From Streptomyces kanamyceticus (lineage in GTDB: Bacteria; Actinomycetota; Actinomycetes; Streptomycetales; Streptomycetaceae): DNA of 64,000 nt. Below, piece by piece: positions 25,575-33,865 of the stretch (the first letter of the stretch is position 1; the number at the start of each line of letters is the position of its first letter). Under the pieces are notes generated by a model, which saw only the letters and a program-made list of their open reading frames with translations, had not been told where the DNA came from and searched no databases. The DNA is taken from NCBI RefSeq assembly GCF_008704495.1, contig NZ_CP023699.1, positions 4,898,001 through 4,962,000 of the forward strand, written 5' to 3'. The position numbers and the translations under genes were made by a program.

Positions 25575-26519
25575 AACGGCCGGGACCGTGCCGAGCAGAC
25601 CCTTCTGGAAGTCCTCGAAGGCCTGCTCCAGTTCGGCCCTGGTGTTCATCACGAACGGGCCGTAGTGCGCCATCGGCTCCCGGATCGGCTGCCCGCCGAG
25701 GAGCACCACCTCCAGGTCGGGGGCGTGCGCGTCCTGCCGCTCGTCCGCGCGGACGGTCAGCGAGGAGCCCGCGCCGAAGACCGCGGTCTGCCCCATGTGC
25801 ACCGGACGGCGCTCGGCACCGACGGTGCCTCGTCCTGCCAGGACGTACGCGAGTCCGTTGAAGTCCTCGCGCCAGGGCAGCGTCACCTCGGCGCCGGGCC
25901 GCACGGTCGCGTGGATCATCGTGATCGGCGTGTGCGTGATGCCGGGACCCTGGTGTCCGTCGAGCTCACCGGCGATGACGCGGAGCAGCGCGCCGCCGTC
26001 GGGGGTGGTGAGCAGCTGGACCTGGCCGCCGCGGATGTCCTGGTAGCGGGGGTCCATCATCTTGTCCCTCGCGGGCAGGTTCACCCACAGCTGGAGGCCG
26101 TGGAAGAGCCCGCCGGACTGGACGAGGGACTCCGGCGGCGCCTCGATGTGCAACAGGCCTGAACCCGCCGTCATCCACTGGGTGTCGCCGTTCTGGATGG
26201 TGCCGCCGCCACCGTTGGAGTCCTGGTGGATGAAGGTGCCGTCGATCAGGTACGTGACCGTCTCGAAGCCCCGGTGCGGGTGCCAGGGCGTGCCCTTGGG
26301 CTCTCCGGCCTCGTACTCCACCTCGCCCATCTGGTCCATCATGATGAACGGGTCGAGGTGCTTGTAATTGATTCCCGCGAAGGCCCGGCGCACCGGGAAC
26401 CCCTCGCCCTCGAAGCCGCTCGGCGCGGTGGTCACGGCGAGCACGGGGCGCGCCGTGGCATCGGCCGGGGCCACCACCCGGGGCAGGGTCAGCGGGTTCT
26501 CGACAGTCACTGCAGGCAT
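25563..26519 (-). CDS. Pirin-like cupin protein
   Basis: 318 residues. Bicupin of the pirin family: the N-terminal domain has the metal site HPHRGFET (two His) with Q/H/E ligands further on (GSGLLHIE), and DPFIMMDQMG before it; the C-terminal cupin lacks the His set. Bacterial pirins act as quercetinases or as redox-modulators of enzymes such as pyruvate dehydrogenase. ATG follows GAGGAGG. The gap upstream holds TTTAGTTGAACGTAGAACTT, with AGTT/AACT arms, possibly a regulator site. Confidence 0.92.
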   Translation of the reverse strand: MPAVTVENPLTLPRVVAPADATARPVLAVTTAPSGFEGEGFPVRRAFAGINYKHLDPFIMMDQMGEVEYEAGEPKGTPWHPHRGFETVTYLIDGTFIHQDSNGGGGTIQNGDTQWMTAGSGLLHIEAPPESLVQSGGLFHGLQLWVNLPARDKMMDPRYQDIRGGQVQLLTTPDGGALLRVIAGELDGHQGPGITHTPITMIHATVRPGAEVTLPWREDFNGLAYVLAGRGTVGAERRPVHMGQTAVFGAGSSLTVRADERQDAHAPDLEVVLLGGQPIREPMAHYGPFVMNTRAELEQAFEDFQKGLLGTVPAVHGM

Positions 26520-26583
26520 GGTCGGTACCTCCTCGTGGACTCACTTTAGTTGAACGTAGAACTTTCTGCCACTTGGAACGAAG

Positions 26584-26613
26584 GAAGCCCGGAGGGAATT
26601 CCCTCCGGGCTTC
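26584..26613. terminator. Perfect 30-bp palindrome
   Basis: GAAGCCCGGAGGGAA followed by its exact reverse complement (26599-26613), no spacer. It lies downstream of the SseB-type gene and upstream of pirin, both leftward, so it probably ends the SseB transcript. Confidence 0.7.
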
Positions 26614-26648
26614 AGACATGACTGAAAACGATCTACGAGCCACGAGGC

Positions 26649-26700
26649 GGCCCCGTAAGGGGCGCGGGGAACTGCGCGACAAGCCACGACGGGCCCGCGG
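26649..26700 (+). repeat. Dispersed repeat A copy
   Basis: GGCCCCGTAAGGGGCGCGGG and following AACTGCGCGACAAGCCACGACG; same orientation and tail as the copy at 1333. Confidence 0.85.
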
Positions 26701-26757
26701 CAGCGAACGAGAGCAGGGAGCAAGGCCGAAGGCCGAGCAGCAGGAACCCGTCAGGCC

Positions 26758-27249
26758 CTAGCCGTACATACGCCGCATGGCGAAGTCCACCATCTGCTCC
26801 ACGGCCTTCGCGTCGAAGACCATCCGGTGCTCGCCCTCCATGTCGAGGACGAACCCGTACCCCGTCGGCAGGAGGTCGATGACCTCCGCGCCGGTGATCA
26901 CGAAGTACTTGGAGTCCTTGCCCGCGTACCGCCGCAGCTCCTTGAGCGAGGTGAACATCGGGATCACGGGCTGCTGGGTGTTGTGCAGCGCGAGGAAGCC
27001 GGGGTTGTCGCCGCGCGGGCAGTAGACCTTCGAGGTGGCGAAGGCCTGCTGGAAGTCCTCGGCGGCCATCGAGCCCGTGGTGAACGCGCGCACCGCGTCC
27101 GCGAGGGACGGCGGCGAGGGCTCGGGGTAGAGGGGAGGCTGCTGGCCGTAGCCACCGCCGGGCATGCCCTGCATCTGCTGCGGCGGCGGCTGCGCGCCCG
27201 GCGGAGCGTACTGCTGCTGGGCGCCGGGGTTCTGGTCGTAGCCGTACAT
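26758..27249 (-). CDS. SseB-domain protein
   Basis: 163 residues. Residues 1-45 are a Pro/Gln/Gly-rich flexible arm (QQQYAPPGAQPPPQQMQG). The rest matches the SseB N-terminal domain: VYCPRGDNPGFLALHN, PMFTSLKELRRYAGK and GFVLDMEGEHRMVF. These small cytoplasmic proteins are common in actinobacteria and their job is not established; the name comes from a serine-metabolism locus. No ribosome-binding site; TACTCT seven bases before the ATG suggests a leaderless transcript. Confidence 0.8.
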   Translation of the reverse strand: MYGYDQNPGAQQQYAPPGAQPPPQQMQGMPGGGYGQQPPLYPEPSPPSLADAVRAFTTGSMAAEDFQQAFATSKVYCPRGDNPGFLALHNTQQPVIPMFTSLKELRRYAGKDSKYFVITGAEVIDLLPTGYGFVLDMEGEHRMVFDAKAVEQMVDFAMRRMYG

Positions 27250-27299
27250 GCCCGCAAGAGTACTGAGTCACAGATGACCTATTAGGGGTTGCATCTTAT

Positions 27300-27311
27300 T
27301 ACCGGCGGGTA
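27300..27311. promoter_or_regulatory. Possible operator of the acyl-CoA dehydrogenase gene
   Basis: TACC-GGCG-GGTA inverted repeat, 58 bp before the ATG, within an AT-richer stretch. TACC/GGTA dyads occur before fatty-acid genes under TetR control; no such regulator is adjacent. Weak. Confidence 0.35.
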
Positions 27312-27368
27312 GCATCATCGTAGCTACTTGCTGGTATTCATCCCTTTCCTGCTTACGGAGCCTTCGCC

Positions 27369-29195
27369 ATGGGCCACTACAAGTCGAATCTCCGCGACAT
27401 CGAGTTCAACCTCTTCGAGGTGCTCGGGCGCGACAAGCTGTACGGCACCGGCCCGTTCGCGGAGATGGACGTCGACACCGCCAAGACCGTCCTCGACGAG
27501 CTGCGCCGCCTCGCCGAGAACGAGCTGGCGGAGTCCTTCGAGGACGCCGACCGCAACCCGCCGGTCTTCGACCCGGAGACCAACACCGCACCGGTCCCCG
27601 CCACGTTCAAGAAGAGCTACCAGGCCTTCATGGACTCCGAGTACTGGCGCCTCGGCCTGCCCGAGGAGATCGGCGGCACCACCTCGCCGCGCTCCCTGAT
27701 CTGGGCGTACGCGGAGCTGCTGCTCGGCGCGAACCCGGCGATCTGGATGTACTCCTCCGGTCCCGCGTTCGCGGGCATCCTCTTCGAAGAGGGCAACGAG
27801 GCGCAGAAGAAGGTCGCCTCGATCGCCGTCGAGAAGCAGTGGGGCTCCACGATGGTCCTGACCGAGCCGGACGCAGGGTCGGACGTGGGCGCGGGCCGCA
27901 CCAAGGCCGTGCAGCAGGAGGACGGCTCCTGGCACATCGAGGGCGTGAAGCGCTTCATCACGTCCGGTGAGCACGACATGTCGGAGAACATCCTCCACTA
28001 CGTCCTCGCCCGCCCCGAGGGCCACGGCCCCGGCACGAAGGGCCTCTCGCTCTTCCTCGTACCGAAGTACGAGTTCGACTGGGAGACCGGCGAGCTCGGC
28101 GAGCGCAACGGCGTCTACGCGACCAACGTCGAGCACAAGATGGGCCTCAAGGCGTCCAACACGTGCGAGATGACGTTCGGCGACCAGCACCCCGCCAAGG
28201 GCTGGCTGATCGGTGACAAGCACGACGGCATCCGCCAGATGTTCATGATCATCGAGTTCGCCCGCATGATGGTCGGCACGAAGGCCATCGCGACGCTCTC
28301 GACGGGTTACCTGAACGCCCTGGAGTACGCCAAGGAGCGCGTGCAGGGCCCGGACCTGGCCCAGTTCATGGACAAGACCGCGCCCAAGGTGACGATCACT
28401 CACCACCCGGACGTGCGCCGCTCGCTGATGACGCAGAAGGCGTACGCCGAGGGCATGCGCGCCCTGGTCCTGCACACCGCGGCCGTCCAGGACGACATCC
28501 AGATCAAGGAGGCGGCGGGCGAGGACGCGTCGGCGCTGATCGCCCTGAACGACCTCCTGCTGCCCATCGTCAAGGGCTACGGCTCGGAGAAGTCCTACGA
28601 GCAGCTGGCGCAGTCGCTCCAGACGTTCGGCGGCTCGGGGTACCTCCAGGAGTACCCGATCGAGCAGTACATCCGGGACGCCAAGATCGACACCCTCTAC
28701 GAGGGCACCACGGCGATCCAGGGCCAGGACTACTTCTTCCGGAAGATCGTCCGCAACCAGGGCGCCGCGCTGAACGGCCTCGCCGAGGAGATCAAGAAGT
28801 TCCTCGCGGTCGGCACGGGCGGCGAGGCCCTTGCCGGCGCCCGTGAGGAGCTGGCCAAGGCCGCGGTCGAGCTGGAGGCCATCGTCGGCGTCATGCTGAC
28901 CGACCTCGCGGCCACGGAGCAGGACGTGAAGTCCATCTACAAGGTGGGCCTGAACACCACGCGCCTCCTGATGGCCTCGGGCGACGTCGTCGTCGGCTAC
29001 CTGCTCCTGCGCGGCGCCGCGGTCGCCACGGAGAAGCTGGAGACGGCCTCCAGCAAGGACGTGCCCTTCTACGAGGGCAAGATCGCGGCAGCCAAGTTCT
29101 TCGCCACGAACGTCCTGCCGGGCGTCGCCGGCGAGCGCAAGCTCGCCGAGGGCGTGGAGCTGGACCTGATGGAGCTGGACGAGGCGGCGTTCTAG
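27369..29195 (+). CDS. Acyl-CoA dehydrogenase (long form, ~610 aa)
   Basis: 608 residues with GGAG upstream. FAD enzyme of beta-oxidation that introduces the alpha-beta double bond in acyl-CoA. The FAD/substrate signature [13 protein letters not shown] is at about 163-175; the catalytic-loop region [12 protein letters not shown] (E about 445) is intact. Beyond about 470 there is an extra helical domain (the acyl-CoA dehydrogenase C-terminal extension) and a charged N-terminal arm, as in the FadE5-like long group. It is alone, between an SseB gene and a Uma2 gene. Confidence 0.93.
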   Translation: MGHYKSNLRDIEFNLFEVLGRDKLYGTGPFAEMDVDTAKTVLDELRRLAENELAESFEDADRNPPVFDPETNTAPVPATFKKSYQAFMDSEYWRLGLPEEIGGTTSPRSLIWAYAELLLGANPAIWMYSSGPAFAGILFEEGNEAQKKVASIAVEKQWGSTMVLTEPDAGSDVGAGRTKAVQQEDGSWHIEGVKRFITSGEHDMSENILHYVLARPEGHGPGTKGLSLFLVPKYEFDWETGELGERNGVYATNVEHKMGLKASNTCEMTFGDQHPAKGWLIGDKHDGIRQMFMIIEFARMMVGTKAIATLSTGYLNALEYAKERVQGPDLAQFMDKTAPKVTITHHPDVRRSLMTQKAYAEGMRALVLHTAAVQDDIQIKEAAGEDASALIALNDLLLPIVKGYGSEKSYEQLAQSLQTFGGSGYLQEYPIEQYIRDAKIDTLYEGTTAIQGQDYFFRKIVRNQGAALNGLAEEIKKFLAVGTGGEALAGAREELAKAAVELEAIVGVMLTDLAATEQDVKSIYKVGLNTTRLLMASGDVVVGYLLLRGAAVATEKLETASSKDVPFYEGKIAAAKFFATNVLPGVAGERKLAEGVELDLMELDEAAF

Positions 29196-29236
29196 TCCGA
29201 CCCGATTCGACCAGATTTCTCTCGCACGTCAGCGCG

Positions 29237-29269
29237 ATGCCGCTACCTGATCCTTTCGGGTGGCGGCAT
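29237..29269 (+). terminator. Terminator of the acyl-CoA dehydrogenase gene
   Basis: ATGCCGCTACC / GGTGGCGGCAT stem (11 bp with one G-U) with a short loop, 42 bp after the stop. Confidence 0.75.
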
Positions 29270-29328
29270 TGTCGTACGCCCTGGGTACGCTGACGGAACG
29301 GCCGAGAATCCCGCCCATGGGAGGAACC

Positions 29329-29940
29329 ATGACCGCCGAGCCCCGAACCGACGCGCAGCACGCGCTCCAGCCCGATGGTTCGGCGTGGCCGATGCCGCCA
29401 CAGGACGGCTACACCACGGACGACTTCTTCACCCTCGACCTCCCGCCGCACACCGAGTTGATCGACGGGAGCCTGGTCTTCGTGAGTCCGCAGCGCAAGT
29501 TCCACACACTGGCGATGTTCCTCTTGGAGCAAGGTCTGCGCGCCACCATTCCGGAGCACCTGCGCGTGCGCCGCGAGATGGCCGTCGTCCTCGGCCGCAA
29601 GCAGGCGCCCGAGCCGGACCTCGTGGTCGTGGCCGCGGAGGCCGACGCCGACCAGACCCAGACCCGCTACCAGGCCGAGGACGTCCTCCTCGCCGTAGAA
29701 GTCGTCTCCCCCGACTCCGAGGACCGCGACCAGGACACCAAGCCCCGCAAGTACGCCACGGCGGGCATCCGGCACTACTGGCTGGTCAGGATGGACGAGA
29801 ACGACCGGCCCGCCGTCCATACCTACGAGCTCGACCCGCACACCGGCGCCTACGCCTGCTCCGGCGTCCACCACGACCGGCTCAAGCTCGCCGTGCCGTT
29901 CACGATCGACATCGACCTCACCGAGATCGACCGCCTCTGA
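29329..29940 (+). CDS. Uma2-family (DUF820) nuclease-fold protein
   Basis: 203 residues from ATG 29329 with GGGAGGAACC upstream. PD-(D/E)XK fold of the Uma2/DUF820 type: ELIDGSLVF, then PEPDLVVV (Asp), AVEVVSPDSEDRD (Glu) and the Lys of TKPRKYATAGIRHYWLV. These abundant actinobacterial and cyanobacterial proteins are annotated as restriction-like endonucleases without demonstrated function. No methylase or mobile element is nearby. Confidence 0.85.
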   Translation: MTAEPRTDAQHALQPDGSAWPMPPQDGYTTDDFFTLDLPPHTELIDGSLVFVSPQRKFHTLAMFLLEQGLRATIPEHLRVRREMAVVLGRKQAPEPDLVVVAAEADADQTQTRYQAEDVLLAVEVVSPDSEDRDQDTKPRKYATAGIRHYWLVRMDENDRPAVHTYELDPHTGAYACSGVHHDRLKLAVPFTIDIDLTEIDRL

Positions 29941-29982
29941 TCGCCCAGCCACCCGAACACCGTTCCCATTAGGCTGGCAGCC

Positions 29983-31281
29983 ATGCGCACACCCTCCGGG
30001 CCCTTCGACCGCGGCCACACCGAAGACCTCATGTCCTTCCTCGCCGCGAGCCCCTCGCCGTACCACGCCGTGGCGAGCGCCGCCGAGCGGCTGGAGAAGG
30101 CCGGTTTCCGGCAGGTCGAGGAGACCGACGCCTGGGACGGCACCAGTGGCGGGAAGTACGTGCTGCGGGGCGGCGCCGTCGTCGCCTGGTTCGTCCCCGA
30201 GGGTGCCGCGGCGAACACTCCCTTCCGGATCGTCGGCGCGCACACCGACTCCCCGAACCTGCGCGTGAAGCCGCAGCCCGACACCGGCGCGCACGGCTGG
30301 CGCCAGGTCGCGGTCGAGATCTACGGCGGACCGCTGCTCAACTCCTGGCTCGACCGGGACCTCGGCCTGGCCGGGCGGCTCTCGCTGCGCGACGGCACCT
30401 CGCGGCTCGTGAACATCGACCGGCCGCTGCTCCGGGTGCCCCAACTGGCCATCCACATGGACCGTTCCGTGCACACCGACGGTCTCAAGCTCGACAAGCA
30501 GAAGCACATGCAGCCCATCTGGGGACTCGGCGACGACGTCCACGAGGGCGATCTGATCCGCTTCCTGGAGGAGGAGACCGGACTCGGAGAGGGCGACGTC
30601 ACCGGCTGGGACCTCATGACGTACTCCGTCGAGCCGCCCGCCTTCCTCGGCCGCGACCGCGAACTGGTCGCGGGCCCCCGCATGGACAACCTCCTGTCCG
30701 TGCACGCCGCCACGGCCGCCCTCGCCGCCGTCGCCGCCCAGGAGGACCTCCCGTACATCCCCGTGCTCGCCGCCTTCGACCACGAGGAGAACGGCTCGCA
30801 GTCCGACACCGGCGCCGACGGCCCGCTGCTCGGCACCGTCCTGGAGCGGTCCGTGTTCGCGCGCGGCGGTACGTACGAGGACCGGGCGCGGGCCTTCGCC
30901 GGGACCGTCTGCCTCTCCTCCGACACCGGCCACGCCGTGCACCCCAACTACGCGGAGCGGCACGACCCGACGCACCACCCGCGCGCCAACGGCGGCCCGA
31001 TCCTCAAGGTCAACGTGAACAACCGTTACGCCACGGACGGCGCGGGCCGCGCGGTGTTCGCCGCCGCGTGCGAGAAGGCGGGCGTGCCCTTCCAGTCGTT
31101 CGTCTCGAACAACGCGATGCCGTGCGGCACCACCATCGGCCCGATCACCGCGGCGCGCCACGGCATCAAGACGGTCGACATCGGTGTCGCGATCCTCTCC
31201 ATGCACAGCGTGCGCGAGCTGTGCGGCGCCGACGACCCGCACATGCTGGCCAACGCGCTCGTGGCGTTCCTGGAGGGCTGA
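29983..31281 (+). CDS. M18 family aminopeptidase (aspartyl aminopeptidase type)
   Basis: 432 residues, cytoplasmic dinuclear-zinc exopeptidase. Metal-site motifs appear in order: VGAHTDSPNLRVKP (about 85), the bridging Asp region GPRMDNLLS (about 230), FDHEENGSQ (Glu pair about 268) and DTGHAVHPN (about 310), with the last His in LSMHSVRE near 408. Length equals the family norm. It removes N-terminal acidic or neutral residues from peptides. A perfect palindrome follows. Confidence 0.93.
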   Translation: MRTPSGPFDRGHTEDLMSFLAASPSPYHAVASAAERLEKAGFRQVEETDAWDGTSGGKYVLRGGAVVAWFVPEGAAANTPFRIVGAHTDSPNLRVKPQPDTGAHGWRQVAVEIYGGPLLNSWLDRDLGLAGRLSLRDGTSRLVNIDRPLLRVPQLAIHMDRSVHTDGLKLDKQKHMQPIWGLGDDVHEGDLIRFLEEETGLGEGDVTGWDLMTYSVEPPAFLGRDRELVAGPRMDNLLSVHAATAALAAVAAQEDLPYIPVLAAFDHEENGSQSDTGADGPLLGTVLERSVFARGGTYEDRARAFAGTVCLSSDTGHAVHPNYAERHDPTHHPRANGGPILKVNVNNRYATDGAGRAVFAAACEKAGVPFQSFVSNNAMPCGTTIGPITAARHGIKTVDIGVAILSMHSVRELCGADDPHMLANALVAFLEG

Positions 31282-31297
31282 GTACCGCTTCCGTTGT

Positions 31298-31339
31298 GTG
31301 GCTGCCGACGTCCCGGGTACCCGGGACGTCGGCAGCCAC
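31298..31339. terminator. Perfect 42-bp palindrome downstream of the M18 gene
   Basis: GTGGCTGCCGACGTCCCGGG is followed by T|A and its exact complement, 21-bp arms without spacer, centred between 31318 and 31319. The RNA would form a very stable hairpin 16 bp after the stop; in DNA it could form a cruciform. No T-tract follows. Confidence 0.75.
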
Positions 31340-31480
31340 TACACCAGGGAGGCGGCGCAGGCGGGCCGTGCCGCCGGTCGCCCGGACCACCGTCGTCGAA
31401 CCGGAGCAGGATCGGCGCGGCTACTGACCCGCCGAGTCATCGAGTCACCGACGTGTCCGATGTGCGGCGGTACGGGGTAG
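31298..31480 (+). CDS. Possible small zinc-ribbon-like protein, 60 aa
   Basis: An ORF from the GTG that opens the 42-bp palindrome to TAG 31478-31480 ends in PTCPMCGGTG, a CxxC knuckle typical of small actinobacterial proteins; the middle is Arg/Ala-rich (QAGRAAGRPDHRRRTG). Against it: the first 14 codons lie in the palindrome, there is no ribosome-binding site and only one CxxC pair. Function unknown; may be non-coding. Confidence 0.3.
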   Translation: MAADVPGTRDVGSHYTREAAQAGRAAGRPDHRRRTGAGSARLLTRRVIESPTCPMCGGTG

Positions 31481-31502
31481 TCATCGGGGTAGTCATGACG
31501 TC

Positions 31503-32000
31503 ATGAAACTTCTCGTGCGCGACCGCATGCTCGGCATCGGCGACGACTACTGGATCGAGGACGACCAGGGCCGCAAGGTCTTCTTCGTCGACGGCAAGGC
31601 GATGCGCCTGCGCGACACCTTCGAGCTGAAGGACATGCAGGGCCGCGTCCTGATCGACATCCACGCCAAGCTGCTCGCCCTGCGCGACACGATGGTGATC
31701 GAGCGCGAGGGCGAACCGCTGGCCAGGGTGAAGCGCAAACGGCTCTCTCTGCTGCGCAACCACTACCGCGTGGAGCTGGCGGACGGCACGACGACGCTCG
31801 ACGTCAGCGGCAAGATCCTCGACCGCGAGTTCGCCATCGAGTACGACGGTGAACTGCTCGCCGACATCTCGCGCCGCTGGTTCCGCGTCCGCGAGACGTA
31901 CGGCCTGCACGTGGTGCGCGAGGACGCCGATCCCGCGCTGCTCCTCGCCGTCACGGTCTGCGTGATCCGGCTCGCCGAGAAGGAGCGCGGGGAGGACTGA
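31503..32000 (+). CDS. LURP-one-related (Tubby C-terminal-like) protein
   Basis: 165 residues of repeated beta-strands with central pattern KVFFVDGKAMRLRDTFEL, LIDIHAKLLALRDTM, REFAIEYDGELLADISRRW and a C-terminal hydrophobic helix (LLLAVTVCVIRLAE). This is the LOR/YxjI fold, related to phospholipid scramblases and plant LURP1; bacterial members have no proven role, though membrane association is suspected. A doubled GGGGTAGTCAT (31474-31484 and 31486-31496) precedes the start codon. Confidence 0.82.
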   Translation: MKLLVRDRMLGIGDDYWIEDDQGRKVFFVDGKAMRLRDTFELKDMQGRVLIDIHAKLLALRDTMVIEREGEPLARVKRKRLSLLRNHYRVELADGTTTLDVSGKILDREFAIEYDGELLADISRRWFRVRETYGLHVVREDADPALLLAVTVCVIRLAEKERGED

Positions 32001-32035
32001 GCACGTCGCCCGCCGGGCCGCCCGCCCCCGCCCCG

Positions 32036-32839
32036 TCAGCGGCGGGGCGCGGCCAGGCCGAGCAGACGGTCCTTGAGCGCGGGGAACTGCTCCCTGGTCT
32101 CGGCCACCTTCGCCGGATCGAGATCGACGGTGAGCACCTCCTCGCCGTCCCCCGCCTCGGCGAGCACCTCGCCCCAGGGGTCGACGACGACGCTGTGCCC
32201 GGCCTGCGGGACCCCCGCGTGCGTCCCGCCCGTGCCGCAGGCCAGGACGTACACCTGGTCCTCGACCGCCCGCGCCCTGGCGAACAGGCGCCAGTGCTCG
32301 CGCCGCCGCGCGGGCCATCCCGCGGGCACCACGAACATCTCGGCGCCCGCGTCGACGAGCCCCCTGAAGAGCTCCGGGAAACGCAGGTCGTAGCAGGTGG
32401 CCAGGCCGAGCGTGGTGTCCGTCGTGCGCACCGTGGCCAGTTCGGACCCGGCGGCCATCATGACGGCCTCGCCCTGGTCGAAGCCGAAGCGGTGGATCTT
32501 CCGGTAGGCGGCGGCGAGTTGGCCGTCGGGGGAGAAGACGAGGGAGGTGTTGTAGAGCGGTCCGTCCGGGTCCCGCTCGGGGATGGATCCGGCGTGCAGC
32601 CACACGCCCGCGTCGCTCGCGGCCTTCGCCATCGCCTCGTACGTCGGGCCTTCGAGCGGCTCGGCCTCACTCGCGAACGCTTCGTACGCGAAGGCTCCCG
32701 TGGTCCACAGCTCGGGCAGGACAACCAGGCCGGAACCTTCCCGTTCCGCGACCTCGCGGACCAGCGAAGAGACGCGTGTCCTACGGGAATTGACCGATTC
32801 GCCCTCGTCTACGGCGATCTGGATCAGAGAGGCGCGCAC
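32036..32839 (-). CDS. Carbon-nitrogen hydrolase (nitrilase superfamily)
   Basis: 267 residues from GTG 32839. The catalytic triad is visible: E43 in LPELW, K114 in YRKIHRF and C149 in ATCYDLRFPE. It belongs to the omega-amidase/Nit-like branch by the CYDLRFPELFR signature. Expected to hydrolyse the amide of a small compound, perhaps a repair substrate such as deaminated glutathione-type thiols; the exact substrate is not decidable. Convergent with the LURP-one gene, divergent from the mycothiol-dependent enzyme gene. Confidence 0.9.
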   Translation of the reverse strand: MRASLIQIAVDEGESVNSRRTRVSSLVREVAEREGSGLVVLPELWTTGAFAYEAFASEAEPLEGPTYEAMAKAASDAGVWLHAGSIPERDPDGPLYNTSLVFSPDGQLAAAYRKIHRFGFDQGEAVMMAAGSELATVRTTDTTLGLATCYDLRFPELFRGLVDAGAEMFVVPAGWPARRREHWRLFARARAVEDQVYVLACGTGGTHAGVPQAGHSVVVDPWGEVLAEAGDGEEVLTVDLDPAKVAETREQFPALKDRLLGLAAPRR

Positions 32840-32974
32840 ACTACCACCGTCCTGGCATTCGAGCCGTCAACACGGCCTACGATCGTCACACGAAAGCACT
32901 GCCGGGGTGCCTCTGGGCAGCGTAACTTAGCGTCTCAGACACCCACCGCCCGCGTACGACCGCCGAGGGGTCCC

Positions 32975-33799
32975 GTGAGTCTCCATCCCAGCCTGCAAAC
33001 CTACGCCGATGCCTGGACCCAGTCAGTGGAAGCGATATCCGAGCTGGTGAACCCGCTCGCCGAGGGAGAGTGGAGTTGGGCCACTCCCTGCCCCGGCTGG
33101 TCGGTGCGGGACATCATCTCCCATGTCATCGGCCTCGACTGCGAGATGCTGGGCGACCCCCGTCCGATCCACACCCTGCCCCGCGACCTGTACCACGTAC
33201 AGACCGAGGGTCAGCGGTACATGGAGATGCAGGTCGACGTCCGCCGCCACCACACGGCGCCCGAGATGACCTCCGAGCTGGAGTACACGATCATCCGCCG
33301 CTCGCGGCAGCTGCGGAACGAGTCGCGCGACCCCTCCCACAAGATCCGCGGCCCGCTCGGCACCGAGCAGACCCTCGAACTGGCCACCCGCATGCGGGCC
33401 TTCGACGTCTGGGTGCACGAGCAGGACCTGCGCACGACGCTGAAGAAGCCCGGCAACCTCGACTCCCCCGGCGCCCTCGTCGCCCGGGACCTGCTGCTGC
33501 AGGGGCTGCCGAAGGTCGTCGCCAAGAAGGCGGGCGCGCCCCCGAATTCGGCGGTCGTCTTCGACGTCAGCGGCCCCGTCGAGTTCCTGCGCACGGTCCG
33601 TGTGGACGCCGAGGGCAAGGCCACCGTCGACAGCGCCCCCTCACTCGGCCCGCTCGCCACCCTCGGCCTCGACTGGGAGACCTACTTCAAGCTCGCCTGC
33701 GGCCGCGTGACGTACGCGTCGGTGGCGGACCGCGTGAAGATAGAGGGCGACCACGAGCTGGCGGACGCGATCCTGCGCAACTTCGCGGTGACGCCGTAA
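32975..33799 (+). CDS. Maleylpyruvate isomerase-family mycothiol-dependent enzyme
   Basis: 274 residues from GTG 32975, preceded by GAGGGG. N-terminal DinB-like four-helix domain with the family sequence SWATPCPGWSVRDIISHVIG (about 31-50; His is a metal ligand), a second ligand region FDVWVHEQDL (about 145-154), and a C-terminal SCP2-like domain. Members use mycothiol, the actinobacterial thiol, as cofactor or co-substrate for isomerisation or detoxification. Substrate unknown. Confidence 0.88.
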   Translation: MSLHPSLQTYADAWTQSVEAISELVNPLAEGEWSWATPCPGWSVRDIISHVIGLDCEMLGDPRPIHTLPRDLYHVQTEGQRYMEMQVDVRRHHTAPEMTSELEYTIIRRSRQLRNESRDPSHKIRGPLGTEQTLELATRMRAFDVWVHEQDLRTTLKKPGNLDSPGALVARDLLLQGLPKVVAKKAGAPPNSAVVFDVSGPVEFLRTVRVDAEGKATVDSAPSLGPLATLGLDWETYFKLACGRVTYASVADRVKIEGDHELADAILRNFAVTP

Positions 33800-33807
33800 G
33801 AAGAGGG

Positions 33808-33862
33808 ATAGCCCGTCCGGCGTTTGAGGACCGGGGGTCCGGGGGCAGAGCCCCCGAAACCC
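33808..33862. repeat. Dispersed repeat C between convergent genes
   Basis: TAGCCCGTCCGGCGTTTGAG, then GACCGGGGGTCC and hairpin GGGGGC-AGA-GCCCCC (33841-33855). This sequence type recurs at gene ends in many Streptomyces genomes and probably acts here as the shared terminator. Confidence 0.8.
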
Positions 33863-33865
33863 GGC

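Noticed and set aside
31298..31339. Inverted end of an insertion sequence
   Set aside because: No transposase, second end or target duplication in the vicinity.
33808..33862. Mobile element because the sequence recurs in Streptomyces genomes
   Set aside because: No coding capacity or ends; treated as a dispersed terminator-like repeat.
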